Below are positions 7,408 through 15,951 of a stretch of 36,873 nt of DNA, one piece after another; the first letter of the stretch is position 1; the number at the start of each line of letters is the position of its first letter. A program made the translations under genes and the position numbers. The stretch covers positions 1 to 36,873 of the forward strand of contig JBJEFI010000104.1 in the NCBI GenBank assembly GCA_051873875.1, in the 5' to 3' direction. Below the pieces are notes generated by a model. It had not been told where the DNA came from. It ran no database searches and was given only the letters and a program-made list of their open reading frames with translations. This stretch comes from JBJEFI01 sp051873875. Its GTDB lineage: Bacteria; Bacillota; Bacilli; Bacillales; Bacillaceae_G.

Positions 7408-8364
7408 ATGGTTAACTTAGCTATGGAAACAGATTATTTTACATTAATGAAACTTACTGACGGCATCTATGCGGCTATCGCAAAAATGGGGAGTGGTGCA
7501 TGGAGTAATGCAGGTGTTGTGGATTTAGGGGAAGAATTGCTAATATTCGATTCCTTTAGTACTCCTTCAGCTGCACGTGAATTAAGAGAACAAGCGGAAA
7601 TGATAACTGGAAAAAAAGTAAAGTATTTAATAAATAGTCATTATCATGGTGATCACGTATTTGGAAATCAAGTATTTAAAGATACAACGATTATTTCCAC
7701 ATCGTTAACTCATCAATTATGCAAAGAACAGCATGTTATTGAGGATGTTGAAAAAGAACAAGAAGAAATGGTGCAATACCTTCGTGGTTTAGAAAATCAG
7801 ATTAAAGAAACAACAGATACGATATTGAAGACTAGTCTATTAAATCAATATGAGGATATGTTTAAAGTATTAGAAGATGTACCGCAATTGAAAATAGTAT
7901 TACCTTCTGTCATTTTTGAACAAAAGTTAGTTATTCACGGTTCTACTAGAAGTGTAGAATTATATTGTTTAGGAGGCGGCCATTCACCAAGCGATACCTT
8001 TATGTATGCACCTAATGAAAAAATAGCATTTATGGGGGACATTGTAACAGAAAATCTACACGTGCCTATTTATCAGCCAAAACAATTTTTAAGTATGCTA
8101 AAAGATGTGAAACAAATGGCTATTGAAATAGTGGTTCCAGGGCATGGAAATGTAGGGACACTAGCGTTATGTGATACGTTAATAAACTATTTATCTTTTT
8201 TGATTGAAAAAGCAAAAGAAGCTCATCAAAATAAAGTATCTTTAAATGATTTTATTACCTCATTTAGTATTCCTAGTGAATATAGAAAGTGGGGCGGCAT
8301 AAATGGAATAAACCGAAACCTTGCTACTGTATATCGTTTTTGCGAAAAGAAGGAAGAAAAATAA
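7408..8364 (+). CDS. Metallo-beta-lactamase-fold hydrolase
   Basis: A 318-residue cytoplasmic metallo-hydrolase of the MBL superfamily. The zinc-binding signature HYHGDH is at residues 78-83, preceded by the strand-loop LLIFDSFSTP. The third ligand region is GGGHSPSDTF, followed by AFMGDIV and VVPGHGNVG. The order and spacing match the broad group of stand-alone MBL-fold proteins near glyoxalase II and class B-like enzymes, but there is no sign of an antibiotic-directed loop. The start has a strong GGAGGGG site. The substrate cannot be told from sequence. A strong terminator follows after about 70 bases. Confidence 0.85.
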   Translation: MVNLAMETDYFTLMKLTDGIYAAIAKMGSGAWSNAGVVDLGEELLIFDSFSTPSAARELREQAEMITGKKVKYLINSHYHGDHVFGNQVFKDTTIISTSLTHQLCKEQHVIEDVEKEQEEMVQYLRGLENQIKETTDTILKTSLLNQYEDMFKVLEDVPQLKIVLPSVIFEQKLVIHGSTRSVELYCLGGGHSPSDTFMYAPNEKIAFMGDIVTENLHVPIYQPKQFLSMLKDVKQMAIEIVVPGHGNVGTLALCDTLINYLSFLIEKAKEAHQNKVSLNDFITSFSIPSEYRKWGGINGINRNLATVYRFCEKKEEK

Positions 8365-8433
8365 AAAAGTACCTGACCTCTTTACGGAATTTATTCTGAT
8401 TTGTTCAACTAAGTACTATTAGGTGTGACAAAA

Positions 8434-8473
8434 CAAAAAATCCAACGCGCTTTTCAGGCGACGTTGGATTTTT
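8434..8473. terminator. Strong bidirectional terminator
   Basis: A 12-base stem AAAAATCCAACG / CGTTGGATTTTT around a 14-base loop, with A-run and T-run flanks. It serves the MBL-fold gene and, in the other direction, the decayed minus-strand gene beyond it. Confidence 0.85.
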
Positions 8474-8484
8474 GTGATAGGCAA

Positions 8485-8868
8485 TAAATCGATTTTTCCC
8501 ATTTGCCTATCTTTTACTGCTGCTTTTGTGACTTCCTTTATCACTTTTCCATTGCTACTTTTAAAGCAATCGATGCTTTTACTCTTGGGTAACTGCTTTT
8601 CACCTTTACAGTTTCAACCCCATTTTATTAAGTAGATGATAAAAGGACTTAGGTCGTAACAATAGCAGTTTCAGTAGCAGCGATAACGCTTTTAACTGTA
8701 GTTAATGCAGTAAGTTGTGCTTTTTTAAGGCAATCAACCTTTGTGAAATCCTACAATAATGAGTAAGGATACTCTTGCTACTAGTGTTGTCTCTGCGATA
8801 GAAGTAACTTCATCGCAACAACGATATTTCCGATAACGGGTGTAACGGCATTAACTGCTCCAACTTGT
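8485..8868 (-). pseudogene. Decayed gene for a Val/Ala/Thr-rich protein
   Basis: No intact frame exists in this gap, but minus-strand translation gives pieces of one compositional style in changing frames: VGAVNAVTPVIGNIVVA, then EVTSIAETTLVARV, then LTALTTVKSVIAATETAIVTT, then VKASIALKVAMEK, then VIKEVTKAAVKD. Stop codons and frame shifts separate them, for instance near 8808 and near 8550. The downstream bidirectional terminator has the right place and direction to have served this gene. I read it as a pseudogene of a helical, low-complexity Val/Ala/Thr protein. The family is unknown, and chance composition cannot be ruled out. Confidence 0.4.
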
Positions 8869-8873
8869 CATAG

Positions 8874-8954
8874 GGATAAAGAAAATAAACTTTGTTCTTC
8901 CTACAATTTAATGTTCCTGTTAACAATGAAACGAGTGGAACTTTTTCTTTATCC
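8874..8954. repeat. 12-base inverted repeat with 57-base spacer
   Basis: GGATAAAGAAAA (8874-8885) and TTTTCTTTATCC (8943-8954) are perfect inverted copies. The spacer holds a smaller GTTCC/GGAAC pairing. It lies just upstream (minus strand) of the decayed gene. It could be a leader RNA stem, a small mobile remnant or chance in AT-rich DNA. No target-site duplication is evident. Confidence 0.4.
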
Positions 8955-9108
8955 TTCTATTGATTTTGGATTCTTTTAGCTGCTACCTTCTACTGTTAGT
9001 ATACTATTTCACATGCTTATTGTCAAAAAATTCACTCTAGAATAAGGTGAAGAATTTATCCTATCCTCATGATATGTAAGATACTACTTAGATGATTTCT
9101 TTATCTTA

Positions 9109-9303
9109 TTATTTCACGATTTTCTCTACATTTTCGATATAAAGGGAAACTTCACCACATTTAGGGCAGATAGCTACTTTAGGTTTTTCAATTTTTTCTC
9201 CAAAGATGCCTTTATTCGTAATTTTAATACCGTAGCCAGTTCCGTCAACTTTTACATCAAATTCCTCTACCATTTCGCATTGACATTGTTTGCAAATTCT
9301 CAT
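9109..9303 (-). CDS. Small zinc-ribbon protein
   Basis: A 64-residue protein with two cysteine pairs: CKQC (C4, C7, with a further C9) near the N-terminus and CPKC (C46, C49) near the C-terminus, the usual layout of a zinc ribbon. The middle is a beta-rich, Gly/Lys-rich segment. Such small ribbons are often annotated as nucleic-acid-binding, but no function is established. An AAAGGAA ribosome site lies 11 bases before the ATG. It is a single gene, divergent from the Nudix gene. Confidence 0.7.
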   Translation of the reverse strand: MRICKQCQCEMVEEFDVKVDGTGYGIKITNKGIFGEKIEKPKVAICPKCGEVSLYIENVEKIVK

Positions 9304-9415
9304 ATCGGCTCAGTTCCTTTCCTGCTGTTTAAATTTTTTGTGAATATAAAAGTTAGAAATTTAAGATTTCAGTTGTGGAAATCATATGAAAGTAATGATA
9401 GATGTAGGAGAATCC

Positions 9416-9432
9416 TTGTATAATAGATACAA
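9416..9432 (+). promoter_or_regulatory. -10 region overlapped by a dyad, upstream of the first Nudix gene
   Basis: A perfect -10 hexamer TATAAT (9419-9424) lies inside the inverted repeat TTGTAT / ATACAA (5-base spacer). I see no good -35 at the right distance. The overlap would let a dimeric repressor block the promoter; the regulator is unknown. Confidence 0.35.
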
Positions 9433-9466
9433 TAGATGATTAGCTTGTTAGGGAAGGGGTTTGAAT

Positions 9467-9853
9467 ATGAGGTATCGAGCTAGAGCGATTCTTATAAAGA
9501 GAAATCAAGTAGCTTTAATAAAAAGAATCAAGAAAGATTGTACCTATTATGTATTTCCTGGTGGGAAAATTGAAGAAGGAGAAACGGCTCAACAGGCTGT
9601 AAAAAGAGAAACGTTTGAAGAATTAGGAGTTGAAGTAGAAGTAAAAGAATATTTTGATCGAGTAGGCGTTCAATATTTTTATCTTACTGAAATGATTGGA
9701 GGAGTATTTGGAAGTGGAAAAGGAGAAGAATTCACAAGGTCGGTGGAAGAAAAGGGACTATATGAGCCAATTTGGATAGAAATTTCTCTCCTTTCGTCTC
9801 TTGATGTATGGCCAAAAGAAATTGCTGATAAAATATTATTTTCTCGGAAATAA
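9467..9853 (+). CDS. Nudix hydrolase
   Basis: A 129-residue Nudix protein. The box is complete at residues 32-54: G-x5-E-x7-R-E-x2-E-E-x-G, read from GGKIEEGETAQQAVKRETF and the following EELGV. It should cleave a nucleoside diphosphate linked to another group, using Mg2+. The frame opens 6 bases earlier with TTG, but the ATG has GGAAGGGG at ideal spacing. The dsdA gene begins 35 bases after it with no terminator, so the two may share a transcript. The substrate is not predictable; the family ranges from oxidised nucleotides to ADP-sugars. Confidence 0.85.
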   Translation: MRYRARAILIKRNQVALIKRIKKDCTYYVFPGGKIEEGETAQQAVKRETFEELGVEVEVKEYFDRVGVQYFYLTEMIGGVFGSGKGEEFTRSVEEKGLYEPIWIEISLLSSLDVWPKEIADKILFSRK

Positions 9854-9888
9854 ATTCTGAAAATTCTTTTTATTAAAAGGGGTAAAAG

Positions 9889-11142
9889 ATGGATATAGTA
9901 CAAGTGTTAAAGGTGTATAAAGAAATAAAATGGGTTAATCCGTATGTAAAGCAAGTGAAAGATGTGCTTCCTTCTTTACCGATAACTATTGAAGAAATAA
10001 TGGAGGCCGAAAAACGATGGGAACGGTTTAGACCATTTTTCAAAAAGAAGTTCCCTGAAATAAAAGATGGACTGATTGAATCTCCTATAACGGAAGCAAC
10101 CAATATGAAGGAAGCGTTAGAAAATCAGTTCCAGTCACAAATAAATGGAAGGTTGTTTCTAAAGCGGGACGATAGTCTGCCGATTGCAGGTTCTATTAAA
10201 GCAAGAGGTGGTATTTATGAAGTAATTACTTACGCTGAAGAGTTAGCAATAAAAGCAGGGTTACTACATAAAAATGACGACTATAGTAAGTTGGCAGATT
10301 CGAATGCTACTGCTTTTTTTAGTAACTATTCTTTAGCAGTAGGGTCAACAGGCAATCTTGGTATTAGTATTGGGATGATTGGAGCGGCTCTCGGATTTTC
10401 GGTTACGGTTCATATGTCTCATGATGCAAAGGAATGGAAGAAAGCATTATTGAGGGGAAAAGGGGTTATAGTAAAGGAATATCGTAGTGATTATAGCAAA
10501 GCTGTTGAGCAAGGGCGATTGCAAGCTAGTCTAGATCCAATGTGTTATTTTATTGATGATGAACGTTCTAAGCAACTTTTTTTAGGATATAGTACAGCGG
10601 CATTAAGATTAAAAGAACAATTGAGAAACAGCGGCATTATAATTACAGCTGAAAATCCGTTAATTGTCTATTTACCTTGTGGTGTTGGAGGGGCACCTGG
10701 TGGTATTACATTTGGGTTAAAGCATGTATTTGGTGATATGGTGAAATGTATTTGGGTCGAACCAACCCATGCTCCTTGTATGTTATTGGGATTAGTAACG
10801 AAACAAGAACATCAAGTTTGTGTACAAGATTACGGGATTGATAATGTGACAGAAGCAGATGGATTAGCGGTAGGACGCCCTTCACCATTAGCATGTGAGA
10901 TGACAAAACATTTGATTAATGGGATATGTACAATTGAAGATGAGAAGTTGTATACGCTATTATCTTTATTAACGGATACAGAGAATGTAAGGATAGAGCC
11001 ATCAGCGGCAGCAAGTTTACTAGGACCAATACAATTTCAAGAACAAGGTATTCATTTATGCTGGTTAACAGGAGGGGCTCTCGTTCCAGATGAAGAAATG
11101 AATATATTTTATAAGCGAGGAAAAAGGGGCATAAATAATTGA
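9889..11142 (+). CDS. dsdA: D-serine ammonia-lyase (D-serine dehydratase)
   Basis: A 417-residue PLP enzyme converting D-serine to pyruvate and ammonia; it detoxifies D-serine in the cytoplasm. The PLP lysine is K104 in LPIAGSIKARGGIYEV. Other family blocks are present: SLAVGSTGNLGISIG (phosphate loop), VTVHMSHDAKEWKK, CYFIDDERSKQLFLGYS, YLPCGVGGAPGG, VEPTHAPCMLLG and DGLAVGRPS. The protein is about 25 residues shorter than the Escherichia coli enzyme; the gap falls near residues 385-390, where the loop between the EPSA and TGGALVP segments is trimmed. No active-site block is lost, so I expect it to work. AAAAGGGG precedes the ATG. Confidence 0.92.
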   Translation: MDIVQVLKVYKEIKWVNPYVKQVKDVLPSLPITIEEIMEAEKRWERFRPFFKKKFPEIKDGLIESPITEATNMKEALENQFQSQINGRLFLKRDDSLPIAGSIKARGGIYEVITYAEELAIKAGLLHKNDDYSKLADSNATAFFSNYSLAVGSTGNLGISIGMIGAALGFSVTVHMSHDAKEWKKALLRGKGVIVKEYRSDYSKAVEQGRLQASLDPMCYFIDDERSKQLFLGYSTAALRLKEQLRNSGIIITAENPLIVYLPCGVGGAPGGITFGLKHVFGDMVKCIWVEPTHAPCMLLGLVTKQEHQVCVQDYGIDNVTEADGLAVGRPSPLACEMTKHLINGICTIEDEKLYTLLSLLTDTENVRIEPSAAASLLGPIQFQEQGIHLCWLTGGALVPDEEMNIFYKRGKRGINN

Positions 11143-11155
11143 TTAAAAGAGGTGT

Positions 11156-11313
11156 ATGGTTGCATTAGGTGGATTGGTGTTATTTTATTATCTGCTTCAC
11201 CAAAATAATAAAAGTAGAAAAGACGCCTACATTATGGACATGCATACACTACCAGCCTTAACGGGAAAATAGAATTGCTACTAGGAATTAAACTTCCATA
11301 TATGGTAAAGTAA
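11156..11313 (+). pseudogene. Tiny membrane-peptide gene, apparently frameshifted
   Basis: After dsdA, an ATG with an AGAGG ribosome site opens 38 codons ending at 11272: a hydrophobic N-terminus (VALGGLVLFYYLL) followed by a polar tail ending LPALTGK. If the frame is shifted by one base at the GGGAAAA run near 11263-11269, it continues as IELLLGIKLPYMVK to a stop at 11311-11313, making a smoother 52-residue peptide. This suggests a small gene with a recent frame shift, a sequencing error, or a short one-pass membrane peptide. I do not recognise it. Confidence 0.3.
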
Positions 11314-11345
11314 GGAGAAAACAAACCATTGTTGGAGTGAATATT

Positions 11346-11870
11346 GTGATTGTATTAAGACAAGAAAAACCAAGTGATTTTATTGAAATTAGAAATGTGA
11401 CGATAGATGCTTTTGAAAACATGGAGTTTAGTGATCATCAAGAACACGAGCTAGTAGAAAAAATTCGTCAATCATCTGCATATATTCCAGAGCTTTCTAT
11501 TGTTGCACAAGAAGACAAAAAAATTGTAGGACATATTATGTATTCGAAAATTAGGATTGTAAATGAAGTAAAATCCATTCCTTCGCTTGCTTTAGCACCT
11601 GTTTCAGTAATCCCATCTCATCAAAAGAAAGGGATTGGTAAACGTCTTATTGAACAAAGTTTAGTTATTGCCAAAGCACTAGGTTATGAATCAGTTATTG
11701 TACTTGGACATGAACATTATTATCCGAAATTTGGCTTTAAACCTGCAGCTGCATGGAATATCTATGCTCCTTTTGATGTTCCAGAAAACGTATTTATGGC
11801 CTTAGAGTTAAAGGAAGGTGCACTTGAGGATGTTTCTGGGGTTGTTCAATATTCAGAGGCGTTTCGTTAA
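11346..11870 (+). CDS. GNAT-family N-acetyltransferase (YhbS-like)
   Basis: A 174-residue acetyltransferase of the GNAT superfamily. The acetyl-CoA pyrophosphate loop appears as HQKKGIGKRLIE (the R/Q-x-x-G-x-G/A pattern) after the beta-4 segment LALAPVSVIPS, and the C-terminal part has VLGHEHYYPKFGFKPA, typical of YhbS-like proteins. The GTG start at 11346 has GGAG 8 bases upstream; an earlier in-frame GTG lies within that site. The acceptor is unknown. It is a single gene followed by a strong terminator. Confidence 0.85.
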   Translation: MIVLRQEKPSDFIEIRNVTIDAFENMEFSDHQEHELVEKIRQSSAYIPELSIVAQEDKKIVGHIMYSKIRIVNEVKSIPSLALAPVSVIPSHQKKGIGKRLIEQSLVIAKALGYESVIVLGHEHYYPKFGFKPAAAWNIYAPFDVPENVFMALELKEGALEDVSGVVQYSEAFR

Positions 11871-11900
11871 AAAGGAGTAGGTGTTTGTTAATGATATAGG

Positions 11901-11934
11901 AAAAGGCTTCTCATCGAGATGAGGAGCCTTTTTA
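11901..11934 (+). terminator. Terminator after the GNAT gene
   Basis: A long stem AAAAGGCTTCTCAT / ATGAGGAGCCTTTT (one G-U pair) with a short loop and a T-run. Confidence 0.85.
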
Positions 11935-12080
11935 TTGATTTCTTAAAATATTTATGTTAAGCTAAATAAGTTATATATTATTTTATTTTAAAATATTATA
12001 AATATCCTTAAGTCTATTATATCATATCATTTATTATTTGTCAATGATTCAAACTCGAAAGATGCAAAGGAGCGGTTTTT

Positions 12081-14408
12081 ATGAGTAATTGGGAGCAAGA
12101 TCTTAAAAATGAACAAGAACGAGTAGATGAAGTTAGTAGAAAGGTAAGTGAAGCGCTTAATGAACTTCAGCAACGAGTTGGGTCAGTAAAGACAGAGATT
12201 ATCCATTTAAGAAAAAACTTTTGGGAAGATGTAAAGGTGAACATAGATACGATGGAAGATGCAATTGAGACGTTGGCTAATATGAAGCAACAATCTGAAC
12301 TTCTTACAGAACGAGAGCAAACCCATCGTCATACTTATAATCAATCACAATTATTAGAAAAATTAAAAGAAACACCATATTTTGGTCGAATTGATTTTCA
12401 AGAAAAAACAGAACCAGTGGCGGATGAAATTTATTTAGGAATTGGTTCCTTTTATGATAAAGAAACAGAACGATTTTTAGTCTATGATTGGCGTGCACCA
12501 ATTTCTAGCCTTTATTATGATTATGGTTTAGGTCATGCAAACTATGAAGCACCAGAAGGAACAATTTCGGGTGAATTGCTTCTTAAACGCCAATATATTA
12601 TTCGAAATGGGCAAATTCGAAGCATGTTCGATACGGGTGTCACAATAGGAGATGAATTACTTCAAGAAGTATTAGGAAGAAACGCAAATGCACAAATGAA
12701 AAGCATTGTTGCCACAATCCAAAGAGAACAAAATCAAATTATTCGAAATGAAGGAAGTCAGTTAGTAATTGTTCAAGGGGCAGCGGGAAGTGGAAAAACA
12801 TCTGCTGCCTTACAGCGAGTTGCTTATTTATTGTATCGTTATCGAAATACATTATCATCTGATCAAATTTTATTATTTTCACCAAATCCAATGTTTAATA
12901 GCTATATTTCAAATGTTTTGCCAGAGCTTGGGGAAGAAAATACACAACAGACGACCTTTCAGGACTATGTAGAACATATGGTTGGAAATACATTTGATGT
13001 TGAGGATCCATTTGCTCAATTAGAATACATTCTAACTGCAAATCAAGGAGAAGATTATCAAACTCGAATAGCTGGAATTCAGTATAAGTCATCAGCTGAA
13101 TTTATGAACTTTATTGATAACTATGTAGCCGAACTTAGCAACAAGGGACTTATCTTTAAGCCTATAAAATTTAGAGGACGAATACTTATCTCTTCGCAGT
13201 CCATTTATGAATATTTTTATCAATTAGATTCGTCTATCTCAATTCCAAATCGACTGCAACTTGTGACGAAGTGGATTGTTAAAAATTTGAAAGGACTTGA
13301 AAAGCGAGAAGTAAAAAAAGAATGGGTTGAACATGAAATCCAATATTTAGGAAAAGAAGAGTATACTCGTTTTTACCAAAAACTTATGAAAGAGCAGCGT
13401 TTTTCTGAAGATACATTTGACGATTTCGATCGAGAACAGCAATTATTAATGAAATATGTTGTACAAAAAAAGTTTAAGCCACTGTATAAGCGAGTTAAAC
13501 AGTTGAAATATGTTAATATGTCAAAGTTATTTACTCAAATGTTTGAAGATGTTCAACATGGTTCACTAGTACCAAATAATTGGAGTGAAATATGTGAACA
13601 GACTATTTGCCGTGTGAAAGAAAAACAATTGGCTTATGAAGATGCAACGCCTTATTTATATTTAAAAGAGTGTCTAGAAGGATTTAAGAGAAATTATCTT
13701 GTAAAATTTGTTTTTATTGATGAAGCACAGGATTATTCACCATTTCAAATTGCATTTATTAAGCAGTTATTTCCGAAAGCAAAATGGACGTTACTAGGTG
13801 ATATTAATCAAACAATTTTTTCACATGGAAGCAAGGAAAGTTTACAAACAATCACAACATTATTTGCAGATCAAAAGATTGAAACATTCCGTCTTCAGCG
13901 CAGTTATCGTTCTACTAGACAGATTGTTGAATTTACGAAACATATTTTAACAAATGATAAGGAAATCGAAGCGTTTAATCGAGACGGAAATAAACCACTA
14001 TGTTTAGAAGCTCCTAATGAAAAAGCATTAGTGGAAAGTGTCATTAAGCGTGTAAAAGACTTGCAACATAGTGGCTTTAAGACAATCGCAATTATTTGTA
14101 AAACGGCGAAGGAAAGTGAAGAAGTCGCACAATCAATAGGCGATAGATTAGACTTCCGCCTTATTAAAAAGGAAAGCGGTGTGTATGAACGAGGAATTGT
14201 TGTCATACCAGCTTACTTGGCGAAAGGAATTGAATTTGATGCGGTTATAATTTTTGATGGCTCCGTTGAAAAATATGGGAAAGAATCAGAGCAAAATTTA
14301 TTTTACACAGCTTGTACACGTGCCATGCATGAGTTATCCATTTATTATGTTGGAGAGATAACACCTTTTCTTTCAGCAGTACCACAAGAGTTATTTGGAC
14401 GAAAATAA
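12081..14408 (+). CDS. helD: RNA polymerase recycling motor ATPase HelD
   Basis: A 775-residue UvrD-like SF1 ATPase. HelD binds RNA polymerase, pushes arms into its channels and releases stalled complexes by ATP hydrolysis. Residues 1-100 form the N-terminal coiled-coil arm that enters the secondary channel. The Walker A motif is GAAGSGKT (233-240) and motif II is VFIDEAQDYSPFQ. The later motifs are LLGDINQTIF, LQRSYRSTRQI, AKGIEFDAVII and FYTACTRAMH. VYDWRAPISSLYYDY is a hallmark of HelD over DNA helicases. GCAAAGGAGCGG precedes the ATG. The gene is alone between two terminators. Related HelD proteins are linked to rifampicin tolerance in Actinobacteria. Confidence 0.93.
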   Translation: MSNWEQDLKNEQERVDEVSRKVSEALNELQQRVGSVKTEIIHLRKNFWEDVKVNIDTMEDAIETLANMKQQSELLTEREQTHRHTYNQSQLLEKLKETPYFGRIDFQEKTEPVADEIYLGIGSFYDKETERFLVYDWRAPISSLYYDYGLGHANYEAPEGTISGELLLKRQYIIRNGQIRSMFDTGVTIGDELLQEVLGRNANAQMKSIVATIQREQNQIIRNEGSQLVIVQGAAGSGKTSAALQRVAYLLYRYRNTLSSDQILLFSPNPMFNSYISNVLPELGEENTQQTTFQDYVEHMVGNTFDVEDPFAQLEYILTANQGEDYQTRIAGIQYKSSAEFMNFIDNYVAELSNKGLIFKPIKFRGRILISSQSIYEYFYQLDSSISIPNRLQLVTKWIVKNLKGLEKREVKKEWVEHEIQYLGKEEYTRFYQKLMKEQRFSEDTFDDFDREQQLLMKYVVQKKFKPLYKRVKQLKYVNMSKLFTQMFEDVQHGSLVPNNWSEICEQTICRVKEKQLAYEDATPYLYLKECLEGFKRNYLVKFVFIDEAQDYSPFQIAFIKQLFPKAKWTLLGDINQTIFSHGSKESLQTITTLFADQKIETFRLQRSYRSTRQIVEFTKHILTNDKEIEAFNRDGNKPLCLEAPNEKALVESVIKRVKDLQHSGFKTIAIICKTAKESEEVAQSIGDRLDFRLIKKESGVYERGIVVIPAYLAKGIEFDAVIIFDGSVEKYGKESEQNLFYTACTRAMHELSIYYVGEITPFLSAVPQELFGRK

Positions 14409-14414
14409 TATAGG

Positions 14415-14448
14415 AAATCCCGACCTTATTTAGAAGTCGGGATTTTTT
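14415..14448 (+). terminator. Terminator of helD
   Basis: A 10-base stem AAATCCCGAC / GTCGGGATTT with an 11-base loop and a T6 tail. Confidence 0.85.
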
Positions 14449-14503
14449 GCGTATTTTTATCCAGTTCTAGCTTGTCAAAAAGTCTACTGATGGAAATTGT
14501 ATT

Positions 14504-15712
14504 TTATGTTACTTTTTCTTGTGTAACAAGATACTTCGTTGCCACTGAGATAAATAGTAGTGAAATCAGTAGTAATGCTGCTGAACCATAGAAGGCAATT
14601 TGAGCACCAAATGAATCAGCAACAAGACCAACTCCAAGTGTAGATAACGCAAACGAAATGGTAATAGCCATATCAAATGTACTATACACTTTAGGCAAGA
14701 CATTCGTTGGTGTGGAGCTTTGAACCGCAGTTTGATAAGGTAATTCGTAACATTGGGTAAAGACGCCTACTAACATAGAGAAAACTAAACATAAATAAGG
14801 AGAGATACCAAATCCAAACAACAATGTTGATAAAGCTAATCCAGCTACACCGATAATCATAAATTGGCGTGAATAATCCGTTACCCATTTTGTATATCGA
14901 ATAATTCCAATACTTCCGATAAGTAGACCGAACATATACGTTGCGTTTATATATCCCCACCAGGATGTAGTCGTTTGTAGCACTTCTTGGATAAATACAT
15001 ACAAGATTGCTGCAATCCACACACTATTTGCTGCTGAGGCAAATAATAAACTAAAGGTTCCAAATCGAAGGAGCGGCTGCCTCCAAATGTAAATCCAGCC
15101 CTCTTGTAAAGAATGAGAGAAGGAAGGACGCTCCTCTTTTGACATATTTGTTTTTGTTATTTGTAATAACATCATAAAAAGAGTAGAAATAAAGTAACAA
15201 ACTAAGCTAATAAAAATCGCATTCGTTGTCCCTACAAATGTAACGATAATTCCTCCAACTGCCCATCCACCTAATTGGACGGTTTGGTCCACACTTGAAA
15301 GAATACTATTAGCCTTTAATAAATAATCTTTTTTTACGATTGAAGGAATGGCTGCATTACGTGCCGGTGTCGCCCATCCGTCGAAAAAATAAATTAGCCC
15401 CATAATAAAGAATAACAATAATAAATTGGCACTAGATACATTTAGTGAATAGAGAAACAAAACAACTAGTAATACGGTTTTACCAATTTGAGAACTAACT
15501 AATAATGCTTTTAATCCATACATGTCTAAAAAAATTGGAGATAAGAAACTACTTAAAAAACGTGCTCCAGTTGATAGAATTGGCACAATTGCCATAGCAG
15601 TTGCTTTTCCTGTTATTCCATAAATAAGCGTCATAATGGCGACCAATATTAAAATGTCTGCCATATTTGCTAAACCTTGACCGAACCATAAATAATGAAA
15701 ATTTTTATTCAT
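14504..15712 (-). CDS. Major facilitator superfamily exporter
   Basis: A 402-residue integral membrane protein with about twelve hydrophobic segments. The N-terminal FHYLWFGQGLANMADILILVA and a region like FFDGWATPARNAAIPSIVKKDYLLKANS match the MFS_3 group that includes macrolide efflux and EntS-type exporters: R-N-A-x-I-P followed by L-x-x-A-N-S is characteristic. It probably exports a small hydrophobic compound with proton exchange. GAAGGTGAG lies before the ATG. It is divergent from the Nudix/APH operon. A dyad CTAAAT/ATTTAG in its leader could be an operator. The substrate is unknown. Confidence 0.85.
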   Translation of the reverse strand: MNKNFHYLWFGQGLANMADILILVAIMTLIYGITGKATAMAIVPILSTGARFLSSFLSPIFLDMYGLKALLVSSQIGKTVLLVVLFLYSLNVSSANLLLLFFIMGLIYFFDGWATPARNAAIPSIVKKDYLLKANSILSSVDQTVQLGGWAVGGIIVTFVGTTNAIFISLVCYFISTLFMMLLQITKTNMSKEERPSFSHSLQEGWIYIWRQPLLRFGTFSLLFASAANSVWIAAILYVFIQEVLQTTTSWWGYINATYMFGLLIGSIGIIRYTKWVTDYSRQFMIIGVAGLALSTLLFGFGISPYLCLVFSMLVGVFTQCYELPYQTAVQSSTPTNVLPKVYSTFDMAITISFALSTLGVGLVADSFGAQIAFYGSAALLLISLLFISVATKYLVTQEKVT

Positions 15713-15730
15713 ACACTCACCTTCACTTCG

Positions 15731-15747
15731 CTAAATAGTTAATTTAG
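15731..15747. promoter_or_regulatory. Inverted repeat in the leader of the MFS gene
   Basis: CTAAAT and ATTTAG flank a 5-base spacer 18 bases upstream of the MFS start. The size and place suit a MarR- or TetR-like dimeric repressor, but the DNA is AT-rich and the site may be accidental. Confidence 0.25.
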
Positions 15748-15951
15748 TTATGAAGATGAGTTTACATTGGACTTCCTTTCTGTATTGATCATAATACTAG
15801 CCTCCAGTTTTTTATAAGCGAAAGTGAATGTGTAATTTTAAATTGAAACGTATCGCGTTAATTGCCATATACAATTACATATTCTTATTATATCATCTAA
15901 TTAACTGTAAATTCAGTTTTTTTGTTGTTTTTTATAAATGGAGGGTTTTAA

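Noticed and set aside
7408..8364. Class B beta-lactamase
   Set aside because: Only the general HYHGDH fold signature is present and there is no signal peptide; the MBL superfamily is too broad to infer drug hydrolysis.
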